In this document: positions 8,763 through 17,800 of the stretch, piece after piece
How the letters are laid out: each line of letters starts with the position of its first letter
Position numbering within the stretch: position 1 is the first letter of the stretch
Source: Penium margaritaceum
Taxonomy: Eukaryota > Streptophyta > Zygnematophyceae > Desmidiales > Peniaceae
Direction: 5' to 3'
Length of the DNA: 25,868 nt
Assembly: GCA_023375785.1 (NCBI GenBank)
Contig: SZWC01004779.1
Location: forward strand, 59,590-85,457
The notes under the pieces: generated by a model
The model's database searches: none
What the model was told of the DNA's origin: nothing
What the model saw: only the letters and a program-made list of their open reading frames with translations
Translations under genes and position numbers: made by a program

Positions 8763-9790
8763 CGCGCACGGGATGGCCAGACCCTGACCAGACATTGCTT
8801 CAAGACGCGGAGGTCCCTCCAAGTGATGCGGAACCCATCCCAGATGTCGGGCCACCACCTCCATCCACTGAAGCGGAATGGGAGGGAGTGGCACGAGAAT
8901 TTGACGAGGAGGAACAAGCAGTTGCCTTGCAACTCTTGAATGAGCTGGACCCCGCCGCGGGGTGGACCATCGCGGCGACTCTACCAGCCATCTCCGCGCC
9001 TGGCCTACAGCTTGCTCGCAGGAACAACCCTACCATCCGCGGTTGGACGTTGGAGGAAATTGCCCCCCACCTTCCCCCAGGACATGCACACCCGCGGGCC
9101 TCGCGAACGAGCGCTGCCTCGCCACAGACTTCCCCGTTGAGCGAACCACACTCTTCTGTTCCCGCCACAACACTTCTTGAGAACCGCCATCCCCTCACTA
9201 TGGTAGACTTCCTCATCCACTCCCCTGAGTCTGTAGAAAGTCTCCGCGCCCTTTTCAACACTCACAATGCCTCCCTTTCCCCTCTTGGCATCCGCCTCTC
9301 ATGTACGCGAGACAGCCTGGCGGGCGTCCGCGTATTATCCCGCAGCATCATCCTCACTCACTCTAGCCCACGCGGTGCCGATGCATGTGCATCACGAACC
9401 TGGGCACCCACGGCCCTCACCCCCGGACCGCCCGCGCCTTCCGACGTCCACGTGGCGTGGTGTTACGTGTGGATATGTGGCCGCAAGTTCGTGGCCATCG
9501 TGGACACCGGTGCCACCCACACAACGAATGCGCTCCGGATGGTCCGCTCACTCCACATGCAGCATCTCATCCAACCTACTCGACTCCGCTTCTCTATCTC
9601 CACTGGCGACATTGACGCGCCGCTCGGACAAATCGCGGGCCTCCCCATGCAGGTGGCAAATGTTCATGTGGCACAAACCGTCTAGGTTTGCGATGTCCGC
9701 ACGTATGACATTCTGCTCGCGGCGGACTGGCTCGCGCCGCGCCAAGCGGATATATTGATCGGTGCAAGCATCCTCATTCTCATTTCAAGC
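8763..9790 (+). pseudogene. pol: pol: second aspartic protease (PR2) after RNase H
   Basis: The frame 2 reading is continuous from RNase H for 476 codons. After an acidic, Pro-rich linker (8763-9190) comes a module matching the first protease: VDFLIHSP, LSCT, then VWICGRKF and DTGATHTT with catalytic DTG at 9503-9511. Of 23 residues around the active site, 19 match PR1. A TAG at 9683 falls where PR1 has Gln (V-Q-V), and the reading resumes with VRTYDILLAADWL, matching RTYDVLLGMDYL. The DTG codons lie 2,762 bp apart. The shared part includes the N-terminal extension, so a domain of about 200 residues was copied. Its function, if any, is unknown. Confidence 0.88.
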
Positions 9791-10612
9791 TCCGGCATTC
9801 AATCATTCACCCCGCTCTTTACCTCGCACCGACCATCTCCGAGCACGGTCCTCTCCACTCTTGACTCAGCCCTCACCGGCGCCCGACACACTCGACGGAT
9901 AACGCGCAGCTGGGCTCTCACCCGCGGAACATCCGACATGGCACGCAATCAAGGCACGGGGTCCGCACCTTTGTCGCAAGGGGTTGGATCCTCCCTGCGG
10001 CAGCTACGCCGCCCTGCTCTCAACACGGGCGCGGGACACCGTCTAGCACGAACACCAACACCACCAACGCGAACAGTGGCTCTACCGCGGCAGGGACCCA
10101 CGACAAGGACCGCACCTACAAGGACACCAGCACCACCTGTGGCTGCAACAGGCGTGTCCCGACCTGGCCCGATGACGAGAACCCCGCCAACACCAGTGAC
10201 GGCCACACCAGCAGTGGCTGCGGCCTCACCACGGCCCAGCCCGGCCGCAGGAATGACCCTGACACCAACAAGACCACCAGCAACTATCCCACCGCGGTCG
10301 AGTTCTGCGAAACGAACACCATCGCAGGTCACGCCACTTGTGGCCAAATCACCAGGTCCGTCACGACAAGGCCCGGCCACAAGCACACCGACGCGGATCG
10401 TGAGACGCATTGAGCCGGTGGCAGGAGCCACGCAGGCAGCGGTAAGAATAACAGCCACCCCAACACCAAGCCCGCGACATGAAGCTCAAACCCTAGTCAC
10501 CCCAGTCCCCTCCCCGGCCACGACGGCGCTCTCTCACTCCCCGCCGACCTCGCGCGGAAGCCCAACTCGGCAACCCGCACGTCCCCTGCTGGGCACAGGA
10601 ACGGTGATGGAA
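9791..10612 (+). pseudogene. pol linker: Pro/Thr/Ala-rich low-complexity region
   Basis: Frame 2 continues from PR2 without a stop. It is dominated by Pro, Thr, Ala, Ser and Arg with repeated TP, PT and TRT steps, especially 10020-10560, and looks disordered. There is no recognisable domain. The opposite strand has an open frame of 169 codons here that mirrors the same composition, and I treat it as a shadow. The segment belongs to the insertion between RNase H and integrase that sets this element apart from typical Ty3/gypsy Pol. Confidence 0.6.
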
Positions 10613-11251
10613 GGGGCAAGAACATACCTTGAGGAAAGCTCGGGGGACAGTAGGGAGCAGCCCAAGGAAACCCTGCTGCTTGAAATAGTAAGCAGCGTCA
10701 TGCTCCAGCTGCTGGCAAAGATTCCGGAAGTAATCCATGCAGAATTTGAGGACTCACTGTTCGCCAGGATGTGGCAGATGGTACTAAAAGGAGCGGCCAC
10801 GGGGGTGCTGGCCCTAGGAGTGCACGAGAGGTAGGTGCTCCTGCTGGAGACAGCAGGCGCAGAGCGCCTTGTTCTGGCACTGTGGGATAGCCTGAGCATC
10901 AAGCCAAGGGTGGCTAGTGACATGATTGGCATCGCAGAACTAGTGGACTCTGAGCGGGCGGACCCATCACTAGAAGCCGCTCGAGTGTGGTGGAACAGGG
11001 TACGGAAGGACCAGCGGAGCAGTCCAGATAGACGGTACGTACACCTGCTCCAGGAGAGGGCCAAAGCTCTCATCCTATACCATGTGGATGACCAGGCACC
11101 CGGATCGGCAGAGACACCGCGGCGGAGATCTGCGGCAGACAAATGGAGGTGGGGGTATTTGCTCAGCCTCGTCTATGCCAGATGGAGCGTTCAGTACCCG
11201 CAAGAAGAAAGACCGTGACTGGCTGACACCCAGGTACCTGAGGGATGCTGG
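10613..11251 (+). pseudogene. pol linker: unrecognised helical region
   Basis: Frame 2, with a TAG at 10832 and a TGA at 11216, both crossed by protein-like sequence in the same phase. The translation looks folded and largely helical: a Leu-rich segment around EIVSSVMLQLLAKIPEVI, then LWDSLSIKPRVASDMIG, WWNRVRKDQ and LLSLVYARWSVQYP. I do not recognise the family. Its place upstream of a long Ala-rich coiled coil could suit a captured host domain or an element-specific accessory part, but that is conjecture. Confidence 0.55.
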
Positions 11252-12301
11252 ATGGAAGCCATGGAAAAATGTTGGACGCTGACGCTCCAAAATGCGACCC
11301 GCATAAGGGTAGCGGCAGCAGTTGCGGAGACACACTTGACCGTGGTTCGAGGAAAGGGACTGAATCTCAAGCAAGAAGAGGTGCGACACTGGGCCAAGAG
11401 GGCAGCGGAAGTATGCCGAGAGGACAAGAGCAGGAGGGACGCAGAGATTGAGGAGGCTCGTGAATACACCCAGCCCTCCCCTCAATTGCATCAGATGCAG
11501 GAACGCCTGCGGAAGGAATGGAAGGAAGAGAGAGTCGAAACAGAACGAGCGGCCGCAGAGGCCGTGGAAAAGGAGGCTCGATTGGCTAAGGAATGGGAGG
11601 CGGCGGCCAAGACAAATAAGGAAGCTGCAGAAGAACTCATTAGGGAAATGGAGGGGGAAGTAGCAGCAGCAGCAGGAGTGGCGGAGGCAGAGGGAGCAGA
11701 GGCAACAGCAAAAGCAGCGGAGGCAGAAGCAGCAGCAGCAGTAGTAGAAGCGGCAAGAGCAAAGGCAGCGGAGGCAATGGCAGCAGCAACAGACAAGGCA
11801 GCAGGAGCAGCAGCTACGGAGGCACAGGCAGAAACAGAAACACGGGCAACCGCGGAGGTGGTCAGAGTAGGGGCTGGTAGCACAGTGACAAAAGCAGTAA
11901 AGGAAGCAACAGTAGATAGAACCGCGGCAAGGCACGCGGGAGCAGAAGAAGAGAAGATGGAGAAGCGACACAAAGCCAACGCCAAGCGCCACCGCCTAGA
12001 ACCATCCGCCGGCTCCCTCCGCCGGAAGGAACAACTTCAAGCGCGAGCGGCAGCGGTGGTGCGGAAAGCAGCAGCTACGTTGAGCCAGACTAGAACAACA
12101 GTGCCGGTAGACGCCAGCCGAAGTGAGGAGCCAGCGCAGACTTTCCCGGAGGAAGCAACTCCTGCTCGGACGGGAAAGAGGAAGGCGGAAGAGGAAGCGG
12201 TTGCGGAGCCACGAAAAGAGGAACAACCCCGGGTACACAAAGGCCCTAGCCCCGGCGTAACCCCAGAACAGTTGGCGCAGGTCCAGCGGGGGGCCGCATA
12301 G
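11252..12301 (+). pseudogene. pol linker: Ala/Glu-rich coiled coil
   Basis: An open stretch of 349 codons in frame 2. Residues about 60-240 are charged and Ala-rich (KEWKEERVETERAAAEA, then long runs of EAEAAAA and KAAEA type), strongly suggesting an extended helix or coiled coil. The DNA of 11670-11830 is itself a purine-rich GCAGCAG/GCAGAGG repeat. The C-terminal part is basic (RHKANAKRHRLEP, GKRKAEEEA) and may hold nuclear-localisation-like patches. It stops at TAG 12299, with in-phase continuation. Opposite-strand Cys/Leu-rich frames here are shadows of the repeat. Confidence 0.65.
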
Positions 12302-12892
12302 GCAGCGGAGCTTCTGATGGCGATACTCTGCACAGTACACTTGCCTGCGGAGATGATGCCGGCTCCACTGCGGCCTGTCTTGGGAGAGGCCGTGATAGTA
12401 GTTGCATGTAAGGGGCCGGAGAGGAGGGGACACGCGGAGAGAGAGGCGGTGATGGCGGTTTCCGAAATCAGTGAGTCCCCGGGAGACTCGGAAGAGGAAC
12501 AACCCCTCACACGCAGCCAGGGATTACTACGGGCTACAGGAGCGACTCCACACAGGAAGGAGGAGGTGATTGAACTGCACCGCGCTGGTGGATGCGGCAG
12601 ACGTCCGAGCGGCCCCGCTAAGAGCAGGATGCAAGAGCAGTGGGATGAAGGAGAGCTTCGAGCGGTCGGAATCCTCCGGCTCTTCCCTGCACCGGACCCT
12701 TGGGATCGAGAGCCACTGGTCCATGATGAAGACAACCGCAAGAAGTTCGAGGTGATGAAAGCGGAGTAGGATGGGAGGCGAGCGCGCGGATTGCCGACAA
12801 GAGTGCCAGAGACGAAGCGGAAGCCGGGGGAAGCAGTGACAAAAAAGCGGGAGGAAAGAGCCCATGGAAACACAAGACTAGCGGATCTGGCA
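12302..12892 (+). pseudogene. pol linker: charged region before integrase
   Basis: Frame 2 continues through TAG 12299 and TAG 12767. It is mainly acidic and basic residues with no clear domain: EISESPGDSEEEQP, WDREPLVHDEDNRKKFEVM and a Lys/Arg-rich end. The reading shifts to frame 3 near 12885-12900, where a helical stretch with SSKEQQKAEAQKVYVDLEA leads into the integrase. This closes the insertion that begins after RNase H at 8763. Confidence 0.6.
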
Positions 12893-13961
12893 GACTGTCC
12901 ACATCCTTCTCCGCGCCAGCAGCAAGGAACAGCAGAAGGCGGAGGCGCAGAAGGTGTACGTGGATTTGGAAGCACGGCTGGGCGTGGAATTCGACCATAG
13001 GAAAAAGGACGACCTAGCTCGTCTGTGTGAGCAGTATGCATGGGAGGACAGTCGTCTCTGGAGGATAGCTCCGTGCGTCGTATGGGTACCCCCGCCAACA
13101 TTGCAGAAGGCAGTTGTGGAGGCTTACCACCGCCACCACCACACTGGTGTGCAGGCACTGAAAGATCGCCTGATGCCTATCATACACATGCCGAACCTGG
13201 CGGCCATCATCAAGGACGTGGTGCAGCACTGCGCCCCCTGCGAACGAGCACAGAAAACCACACCGTGGGACCAGCCGCTGTTCCAACCCTCCCCTATCGG
13301 TGAACCGTTGGAAAAGATCATCATCGACTTCCACGGCCCTCGTGCCCACCGCGACCAGGGGAACCGATACTGGATTGCAGCGGTGGACCACTTCACGAAG
13401 TAACCCTGGGTCCGCGCAGTGCCTAACAAACGTTCAGCCACCGCAGCAAGGTTCATCCGTGAAGAAATCTTCTACCGCTTTGGTGGCTGCAGCGTGGTGC
13501 ACAGCGACAATGGCACGGAGTTCATGGGAGCCTTCAGAGAAGAGCTAGAGGAGTGGGGGGTCCGCCATGTGCACTCCGGGCGGTACCGGCCAGTGTCACA
13601 AGGGCAAGTGGAGCAGGTGCATGACATACTGGAGAGGGTAGTGGCAACCGCGGAGGGCAGCAGCTGGACTGAGAAGCTGAGGAAAACGGCCCATTTCATC
13701 AACACGACACCCTGTCGAGCAACCTCCTTCTCACCCCACATGTTACTCTTTGGACAACCACCGCGTGCGGCGATGGGCATGCCCTAGAAACCGCTAAGGC
13801 TACCACTCGCTCTGGAAGAGCAAGAGAAGCTCTCGGAAGAAGAGAAGGATAAGGCGGTCGCGGAATGGTTCCGCGAGTATTGCGAGCGGACCAAGGCCAT
13901 GCGGGCAGAGGCGCGGCTGGGGGGCTCCGTGTCAGCCTGGCGCGGATGTGACGCTGCAAAC
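12893..13961 (+). pseudogene. pol: pol: integrase (HHCC zinc domain and DDE core)
   Basis: Inserts element DNA into the host genome. It lies in frame 3. The zinc domain has YHRHHHTG and, 25-30 residues on, HCAPC (13128-13241). The catalytic core has Asp in IIIDFHGP (13326-13328), Asp in VVHSDNGTEF (13506-13508) and Glu in GQVEQVHD (13611-13613). There are 34 residues between the second Asp and the Glu, one fewer than the common 35. A TAA at 13401 follows HFTK, and a TAG at 13785 follows the core. Both are crossed in phase. A helical stretch reading FREYCERTKAMRAEARL follows. All catalytic residues survive, so the damage is from stops. Confidence 0.93.
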
Positions 13962-14580
13962 TGACGGCATAACCATGGGCCCATCAAGGAGGGACATCTG
14001 GTGTATCTCGGCCCCTTCCCCAGTGCCGGGAGAGAGGCAGGGGAGCCGCGGGAAGTGTACCGTGTGGCTAGTGTGGAGGTAGTGCAGGTGTGGCTGGAAG
14101 GACCAGAAGGATTCAGCAACCGCAGCTATCCGGCCACGGAGTTTATGCTGCTGCCACCCGCATGGCAAACGCACATCCCCGGGACGAGAGGTCGCCTGCC
14201 GCCCCTGGCACAACGGAAAGGTTCGCGAGGATGGAGAGCGGAGGAGGTGCTGGATGTCCGTGAGAGACAGGTGTTGCAGCAGGAGCAGGAATGGAGCGAG
14301 GAGCCAGAGGAGATTGAGGAGGACGAATCCGATGTCCACGAACTTGCCGCGGAGGAGGGGCAGAAGGAACAACAACGCGAGCCACGGAGGCGGGAGCAAC
14401 AGGAGGAGCAGCAGGGGGAGAAATGGCAGGAGCATGGAAAGCTGCGGGTCCAAGGAAAGGAGGGGCCCGAAGGCAGATCCGAACCACAACCCGGGCGGAC
14501 CCAGGCGGGAGTATCCCAGCAGCCACCCCAGAAAGGACCACCGCAGATGAGGGTGCCAATGAGCCCAAAGGCCCTGGCTG
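13962..14580 (+). pseudogene. pol: pol: integrase C-terminal (SH3-like) region and acidic Gln/Glu linker
   Basis: In phase with integrase after a TGA at 13962. GPIKEGHLVYLGPFPS resembles the start of the beta-rich DNA-binding domain that follows retroelement integrase cores, and it runs to about ATEFMLLPP. From about 14220 the sequence becomes Glu/Gln/Arg-rich and probably disordered (VLQQEQEWSEEPEE). I see no chromodomain motif, although a C-terminal chromodomain is common in plant Ty3/gypsy integrases. The Cys-rich region follows directly. Confidence 0.7.
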
Positions 14581-15164
14581 ACTACATGGGCCCGTGTGTG
14601 TGGTGCGGAGAAAATCTCCCTGCTGAACCACTCCTAAAGGTGGTGTGCCGGGTATGCGAGAACCCAGCGCATCAGTACGCCGGCGGAGCCTCCAAGACCT
14701 GCATCGGACAAAATCGAACCTGCTTGCGATGCCTGAAGGAGGTTGCTGAACAGGAGGCCGCGAAGAAAAAGGATGAGGAAGAGGGAGCAGGACCCGGCGC
14801 TGGGGGAGCGCCGCCCCGCAGGAGGTGGGATCTAGAGGAGGAGGAGGATGAGGAGGAAGAAGGGCCTCCAGAACGAAAGAGAGGTCCGCGCTCCGTTTCC
14901 GGGGCCACAATGAGGCAATGGAAGGAGGAGGGACGGGTCGTGGCAGAGGAGAAGAGGAGGAAGGAACTGGAAGAAAGAAAATGCGCTCAATGCGGCCAGT
15001 GGTGGGGAGTGGAGGTGCGGGACTGTGGCGGATGCCGCCGCAAAATCTGCACTGGTTGCTTGGCCCCACCTTGTGATGGATGCGGAGGGCGAAGCAGGGA
15101 TGCGGTGTGTAGGAGGTGTAGGGACGAGGTCGAGAGGCACCGAGGCGTTCGCAGGGCACCGTGA
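14581..15164 (+). pseudogene. pol C-terminal tail: two Cys-rich zinc-finger-like clusters
   Basis: Frame 3 continues unbroken from 13965. Cluster one (14595-14732) has CVWC, then CRVC-x4-H, a Cys, and CLRC, close to the C4HC3 order of PHD fingers. A Lys/Glu-rich and acidic spacer follows (DLEEEEDEEEEGPP). Cluster two (14982-15119) is CAQC, CGGC, CTGC, CDGC and CRRC, ten Cys in CxxC pairs, a RING, FYVE or PHD-like pattern I cannot place exactly. The frame ends at a TGA (15162) that is immediately followed by an in-phase ATG, so the tail may simply continue. Confidence 0.75.
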
Positions 15165-15503
15165 ATGAATGAGGAAGAAGAAGAGGAAGAATCAGAGGAA
15201 GAGGAGGGATTGGGGATGAAGGGGCGCCAATCCGCGGCATGCCCAACATGCCTGAAGACCGTGCAAGATGGAGAAAAATGTGTGGTCTGCACGAGGTCTG
15301 CGCACCGCGAATGCCTGGTGGCGGGCAGCTCTGTCTGGAAGGGCCAGTGCCACCAATGTGTGGGCAATGAGCTCCTTGAGGCAGACTGCTATCTCAGTTT
15401 CAACGCGGAGACCCGAGAACCTGCTTGCGCAGCCTGCCACGAGGGCATGGCGGAGTTTGGCAAGGGATGTGGCATGTGCTTAAGAATGTGCCATCTGCGG
15501 TGN
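15165..15503 (+). pseudogene. PHD-type finger, tandem copy 1
   Basis: After an acidic start (EEEEEESEEEEG) a clear C4HC3 finger appears: CPTC-x9-CVVC-x4-H-x2-C-x11-CHQC, the spacing of PHD domains that typically read histone tails. A second finger begins with CAAC and CGMC-x4-H-x2-C but is cut at the N at 15503. The 303-bp block starting at 15201 is repeated directly from 15504 in the same phase. Confidence 0.8.
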
Positions 15504-15795
15504 GAGGAGGGACTGGGGATGAAGGGGCGCCAATCCGCGGCATGCCCAACATGCCTGAAGACCGTGCAAGATGGAGAAAAATGTGTGGTCTGCACGAGGT
15601 CTGCGCACCGAGAATGCCTGGTGGCGGGCAGCTCTGCCTGGAAGGGCCAGTGCCACCAATGTGTGGGCAATGAGCTCCTTGAGGCAGACTGCTATCTCAG
15701 TTTCAACGCGGAGACCCGAGAACCTGCTTGCGCAGCCTGCCACGAGGGCATGGCGGAGTTTGGCAAGGGATGTGGCATGTGCTTAAGAATGTGCC
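15504..15795 (+). pseudogene. PHD-type finger, tandem copy 2
   Basis: A direct repeat of 15201-15492 with only about three base differences, at a period of 303 bp (101 codons). The C4HC3 finger is complete again. The lone N at 15503 sits exactly at the junction. Such near identity, beside LTRs that differ by about 6%, suggests either a recent duplication or two overlapping contigs joined without collapsing the overlap. Confidence 0.8.
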
Positions 15796-16259
15796 TACCG
15801 GTGCGGCAAGAGGGGCAAGGAAGGAGTGTGGACATGCCACCAATGCTTGCCTCAGCCCAGAAAGGCAAACTGGGGTGCGGAGAACTCAGGACTGCAGTGC
15901 TGCGGTGATGGATGTATGGGGGTTGTCATAGGGACAGCATGCCACTGTGAGCACTGCGGAGGATGGGCCCACGCACAATGCGCCACAGAGGTGGGCAAGA
16001 ATGAGGAGGGTATGACAGTGTACCGCTGCACCAGGTGCAGGACATATGAGCAAACCCCGCACTACTCCACTTGCAAAAAGAGACTGGGCACGCAGACATC
16101 AATGCAGGAGCCAGGTGTGAGGGTTGCCAATTGTATGTGCATCAGGAATGCTCCGCGAGGTATCAGCATGAAGGCGGAGTAGTGGAGACTTATTGCCGTC
16201 CCTGTCAACAACGGCAGCGGCCAGGCCCCCAAGGAAAGTTCACACGCCTATCGCGCTAA
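15796..16259 (+). pseudogene. Further PHD-type fingers, end of polyprotein
   Basis: The reading moves to frame 1 near 15790-15800, where the finger left open by copy 2 is completed by YRCGKRGKEGVWTCHQC. Another follows at 15898-16038: CCGDGC, CHCEHC-x4-H-x2-C, then CTRC. Near 16060-16090 the reading returns to frame 3, with a last finger at 16116-16205 (CEGC-x4-H-x2-C-x12-CRPC). It ends at TAA 16257, 24 bases before the polypurine tract, which marks it as the original terminus. In total at least four or five PHD-like modules end this polyprotein. Binding partners are unknown. Confidence 0.75.
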
Positions 16260-16282
16260 GGAGACTCTGGGACAGAGTCTTG

Positions 16283-16301
16283 GAAAAGGGGGGGTTGGGG
16301 G
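16283..16301 (+). other. Polypurine tract
   Basis: A purine run of AAAAGG and long G stretches, broken only by TT, lies just before the 3' LTR and just after the polyprotein stop. This is the usual site where plus-strand DNA synthesis is primed. CATCAG separates it from the LTR start, so the exact priming edge is uncertain. Confidence 0.8.
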
Positions 16302-17009
16302 CATCAGTGTCAGGCAAGGATCCACCGCGTGTCCGCTGAGGAGAAGATGGATCCGCGGAGGGAAAATCGCTGCTTCGCACAGATCCGCGGAACAAGGCTT
16401 CCGCGGCCTGAGGACCGCGGAGGAAGAAAAAGGGAAATCGCGGAGCACCGGGGAACGCGTAAGGCATGCGGGCTCCCGCGATAAGATCGCGGTAGAGCGT
16501 GGGGTGGCGCGGAATCCAGCCATGATAAAGGAAAAAGGTGGGAAAGCCGTCGCCAAGGAGCAGGATTTGCTGGTGAACTGTCAACGGCTGTTCGAAAGAA
16601 TGGCTGCGGAGAAGCCAAAACGGGCGGGACAGCAGGGTGAGAATCCGCGGTGAAAAGAGAACCAGAGTCGAGCCGCTGAGAAGATGGAGTGCCGGACGTG
16701 CGGAAACACACGACGCCAGGACCAGAGGTAAGGCAGGAGCCTGACCAATGAGGGCTCAAGGGAGCGGCAGTAATCAAGGAGGAGACCGGGGGGATGCACC
16801 GCGCGAAGACAAAGATTCAAGGAAGAACACAAGACTGCAAGCGCCCAAGCTGTGGATTAGAGGAAGATGTTATAATAGCATAGGAAATGTGGTAGTAAAG
16901 TGTGTGTGTGTGTGGGACAAGACCCACGGTGCGTGTAGCGCGCCGCGCGGAGTCCAAGATAGGGGGAAGAGGGAAGGAAGTTGTAGGAAAAGGACTAGCT
17001 TTTGGTAGA

Positions 17010-17015
17010 TATAAA
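17010..17015 (+). promoter_or_regulatory. TATA box candidate in 3' LTR
   Basis: GATATAAAGTAG keeps a TATAAA where the 5' LTR has TAAAAA. Its place about two thirds into the LTR would put the U3/R border near 17040. The call rests on motif and position only. Confidence 0.45.
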
Positions 17016-17417
17016 GTAGTAACGTAGCGGAGGAACCATTGTGATCAGAGATCTGACTGATGATGAGAGATGCTCACCTTTTGCCCAATGCAAGCCTATT
17101 TCCCCTCATGAGCCTGAGAATCCTGTCTGATGCGGAACTTGATTGTCTCCATCCATCTGGTTAATCCACGCAAGTGTTAGCGTGATTCACACCCAGGCTC
17201 CATCCGCTAAGATCCGTATCCGAGGAGGAAGTTTCAGACCTGCTCTCCGCGGAATTGTTTCGCGGAGGACGAATACTCGCCCTGCGGATGTGTGCGGAGC
17301 AAACTGCTAAATCCACCCCTCCTAAGAATAACCAAAGATCCCGCTGAGTGCTGTCATCACCAGGGAACACAAGTTGGGTGAAGCGTGCTGTTGGCAACTC
17401 CAAGGCCTTGCACACGA

Positions 17418-17438
17418 CCGCGGAACGGGGTTCCGCGG
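17418..17438 (+). other. Perfect 9-bp hairpin in 3' LTR
   Basis: Same arms and GGG loop as 3234-3254. Survival of both arms in both LTRs suggests past selection on structure, or simply chance sparing of a short site. Confidence 0.65.
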
Positions 17439-17687
17439 GCAGAGGAGTCAGAGGCCACGAGGTGGCGGACTCTCGTGTTGGCAAGGAGGGAGTTGCAGAG
17501 CACTACCCACGGCTAGAACCCAGAAGGTGTGAAGCATCCGCGGAAGATCAGAAGAGGTAGCGGAGAAGCAACAAGCAGGTGCTACCCTGAATCGCGGAAC
17601 GGCAAGATCGCGGAGAAAACCAAACGCGTAGTCAGAGAGCGCGGAAGTAAGATTATGTGCGGCAAAATTGCGGGTATCAGGGTGTCA

Positions 17688-17800
17688 TAATGCGGTTGCA
17701 AATCTGTCCTCCAGGTTGTCCACGGAACATCCCTCTAGGGATGTGGGAGGGAGTATTGCAGCGAAGGCACCTACGCGTAACAAATAAGCAAAAACCGACC
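17688..17800. other. Spacer between 3' LTR and satellite
   Basis: About 113 bp, neither LTR nor satellite. It holds an 8-bp stem, ACATCCCT/AGGGATGT, with a 2-base loop at 17727-17744 and a purine-rich GTGGGAGGGAG. It does not match the sequence before the 5' LTR, so it cannot be identified as the other half of the target site. I see no gene. Confidence 0.6.

Larger units (their letters stand above)
2122..17687 (+). mobile_element. Large decayed Ty3/gypsy LTR retrotransposon (15,566 bp)
   Basis: Two direct 1,380-bp LTRs flank gag, protease, reverse transcriptase, RNase H and integrase in the Ty3/gypsy order, with integrase after RNase H. A primer-binding-site candidate starting TGG follows the 5' LTR, and a polypurine tract precedes the 3' LTR. 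Unusual parts are a second protease copy after RNase H, about 1,450 codons between RNase H and the integrase zinc motif, and a Cys-rich PHD-type tail after integrase. Many in-frame stops (mostly TAG) and frameshifts make it non-autonomous. The LTRs differ at roughly 6% of positions over their first 520 bp, mostly transitions, so the insertion is old. No 5-bp target duplication is visible (GAGTG before, TAATG after). Confidence 0.95.
16308..17687 (+). repeat. 3' long terminal repeat (1,380 bp)
   Basis: It begins TGTCAGGC and ends GTGTCA, and matches the 5' LTR over the full length. It preserves a TATAAA at 17010-17015 that is lost in the 5' copy, a (GT)7 run near 16900, and the perfect hairpin at 17418-17438. 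Differences from the 5' LTR are mostly C/T and G/A, many at CG sites. Confidence 0.93.

Noticed and set aside
11075..11992. Minus-strand open frame of 305 codons, Cys/Leu-rich
   Set aside because: It is the complement of the GCA/GAG-rich DNA encoding the Ala-rich coiled coil; the composition simply mirrors that repeat.
12037..13158. Minus-strand open frame of 373 codons
   Set aside because: It lies opposite the charged linker and integrase start, has no recognisable motif, and is Ser/Arg/Pro-rich as expected of a shadow.
13962..14580. Chromodomain after integrase
   Set aside because: I looked for the aromatic-cage and YLVKWKG-like pattern and did not find it; the region fits an SH3-like integrase end followed by disordered acidic sequence.
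14143..15249. Minus-strand open frame of 368 codons, Pro/Ser-rich
   Set aside because: It mirrors the Glu/Gln-rich and Cys-rich tail of the polyprotein on the plus strand, which has clear zinc-finger spacing.
3574..16259. Alternative genetic code with TAG as Gln in the host
   Set aside because: The region also has TAA, TGA and frameshifts and a dead active site, so ordinary decay explains it better. It is kept only as an alternative in the findings.
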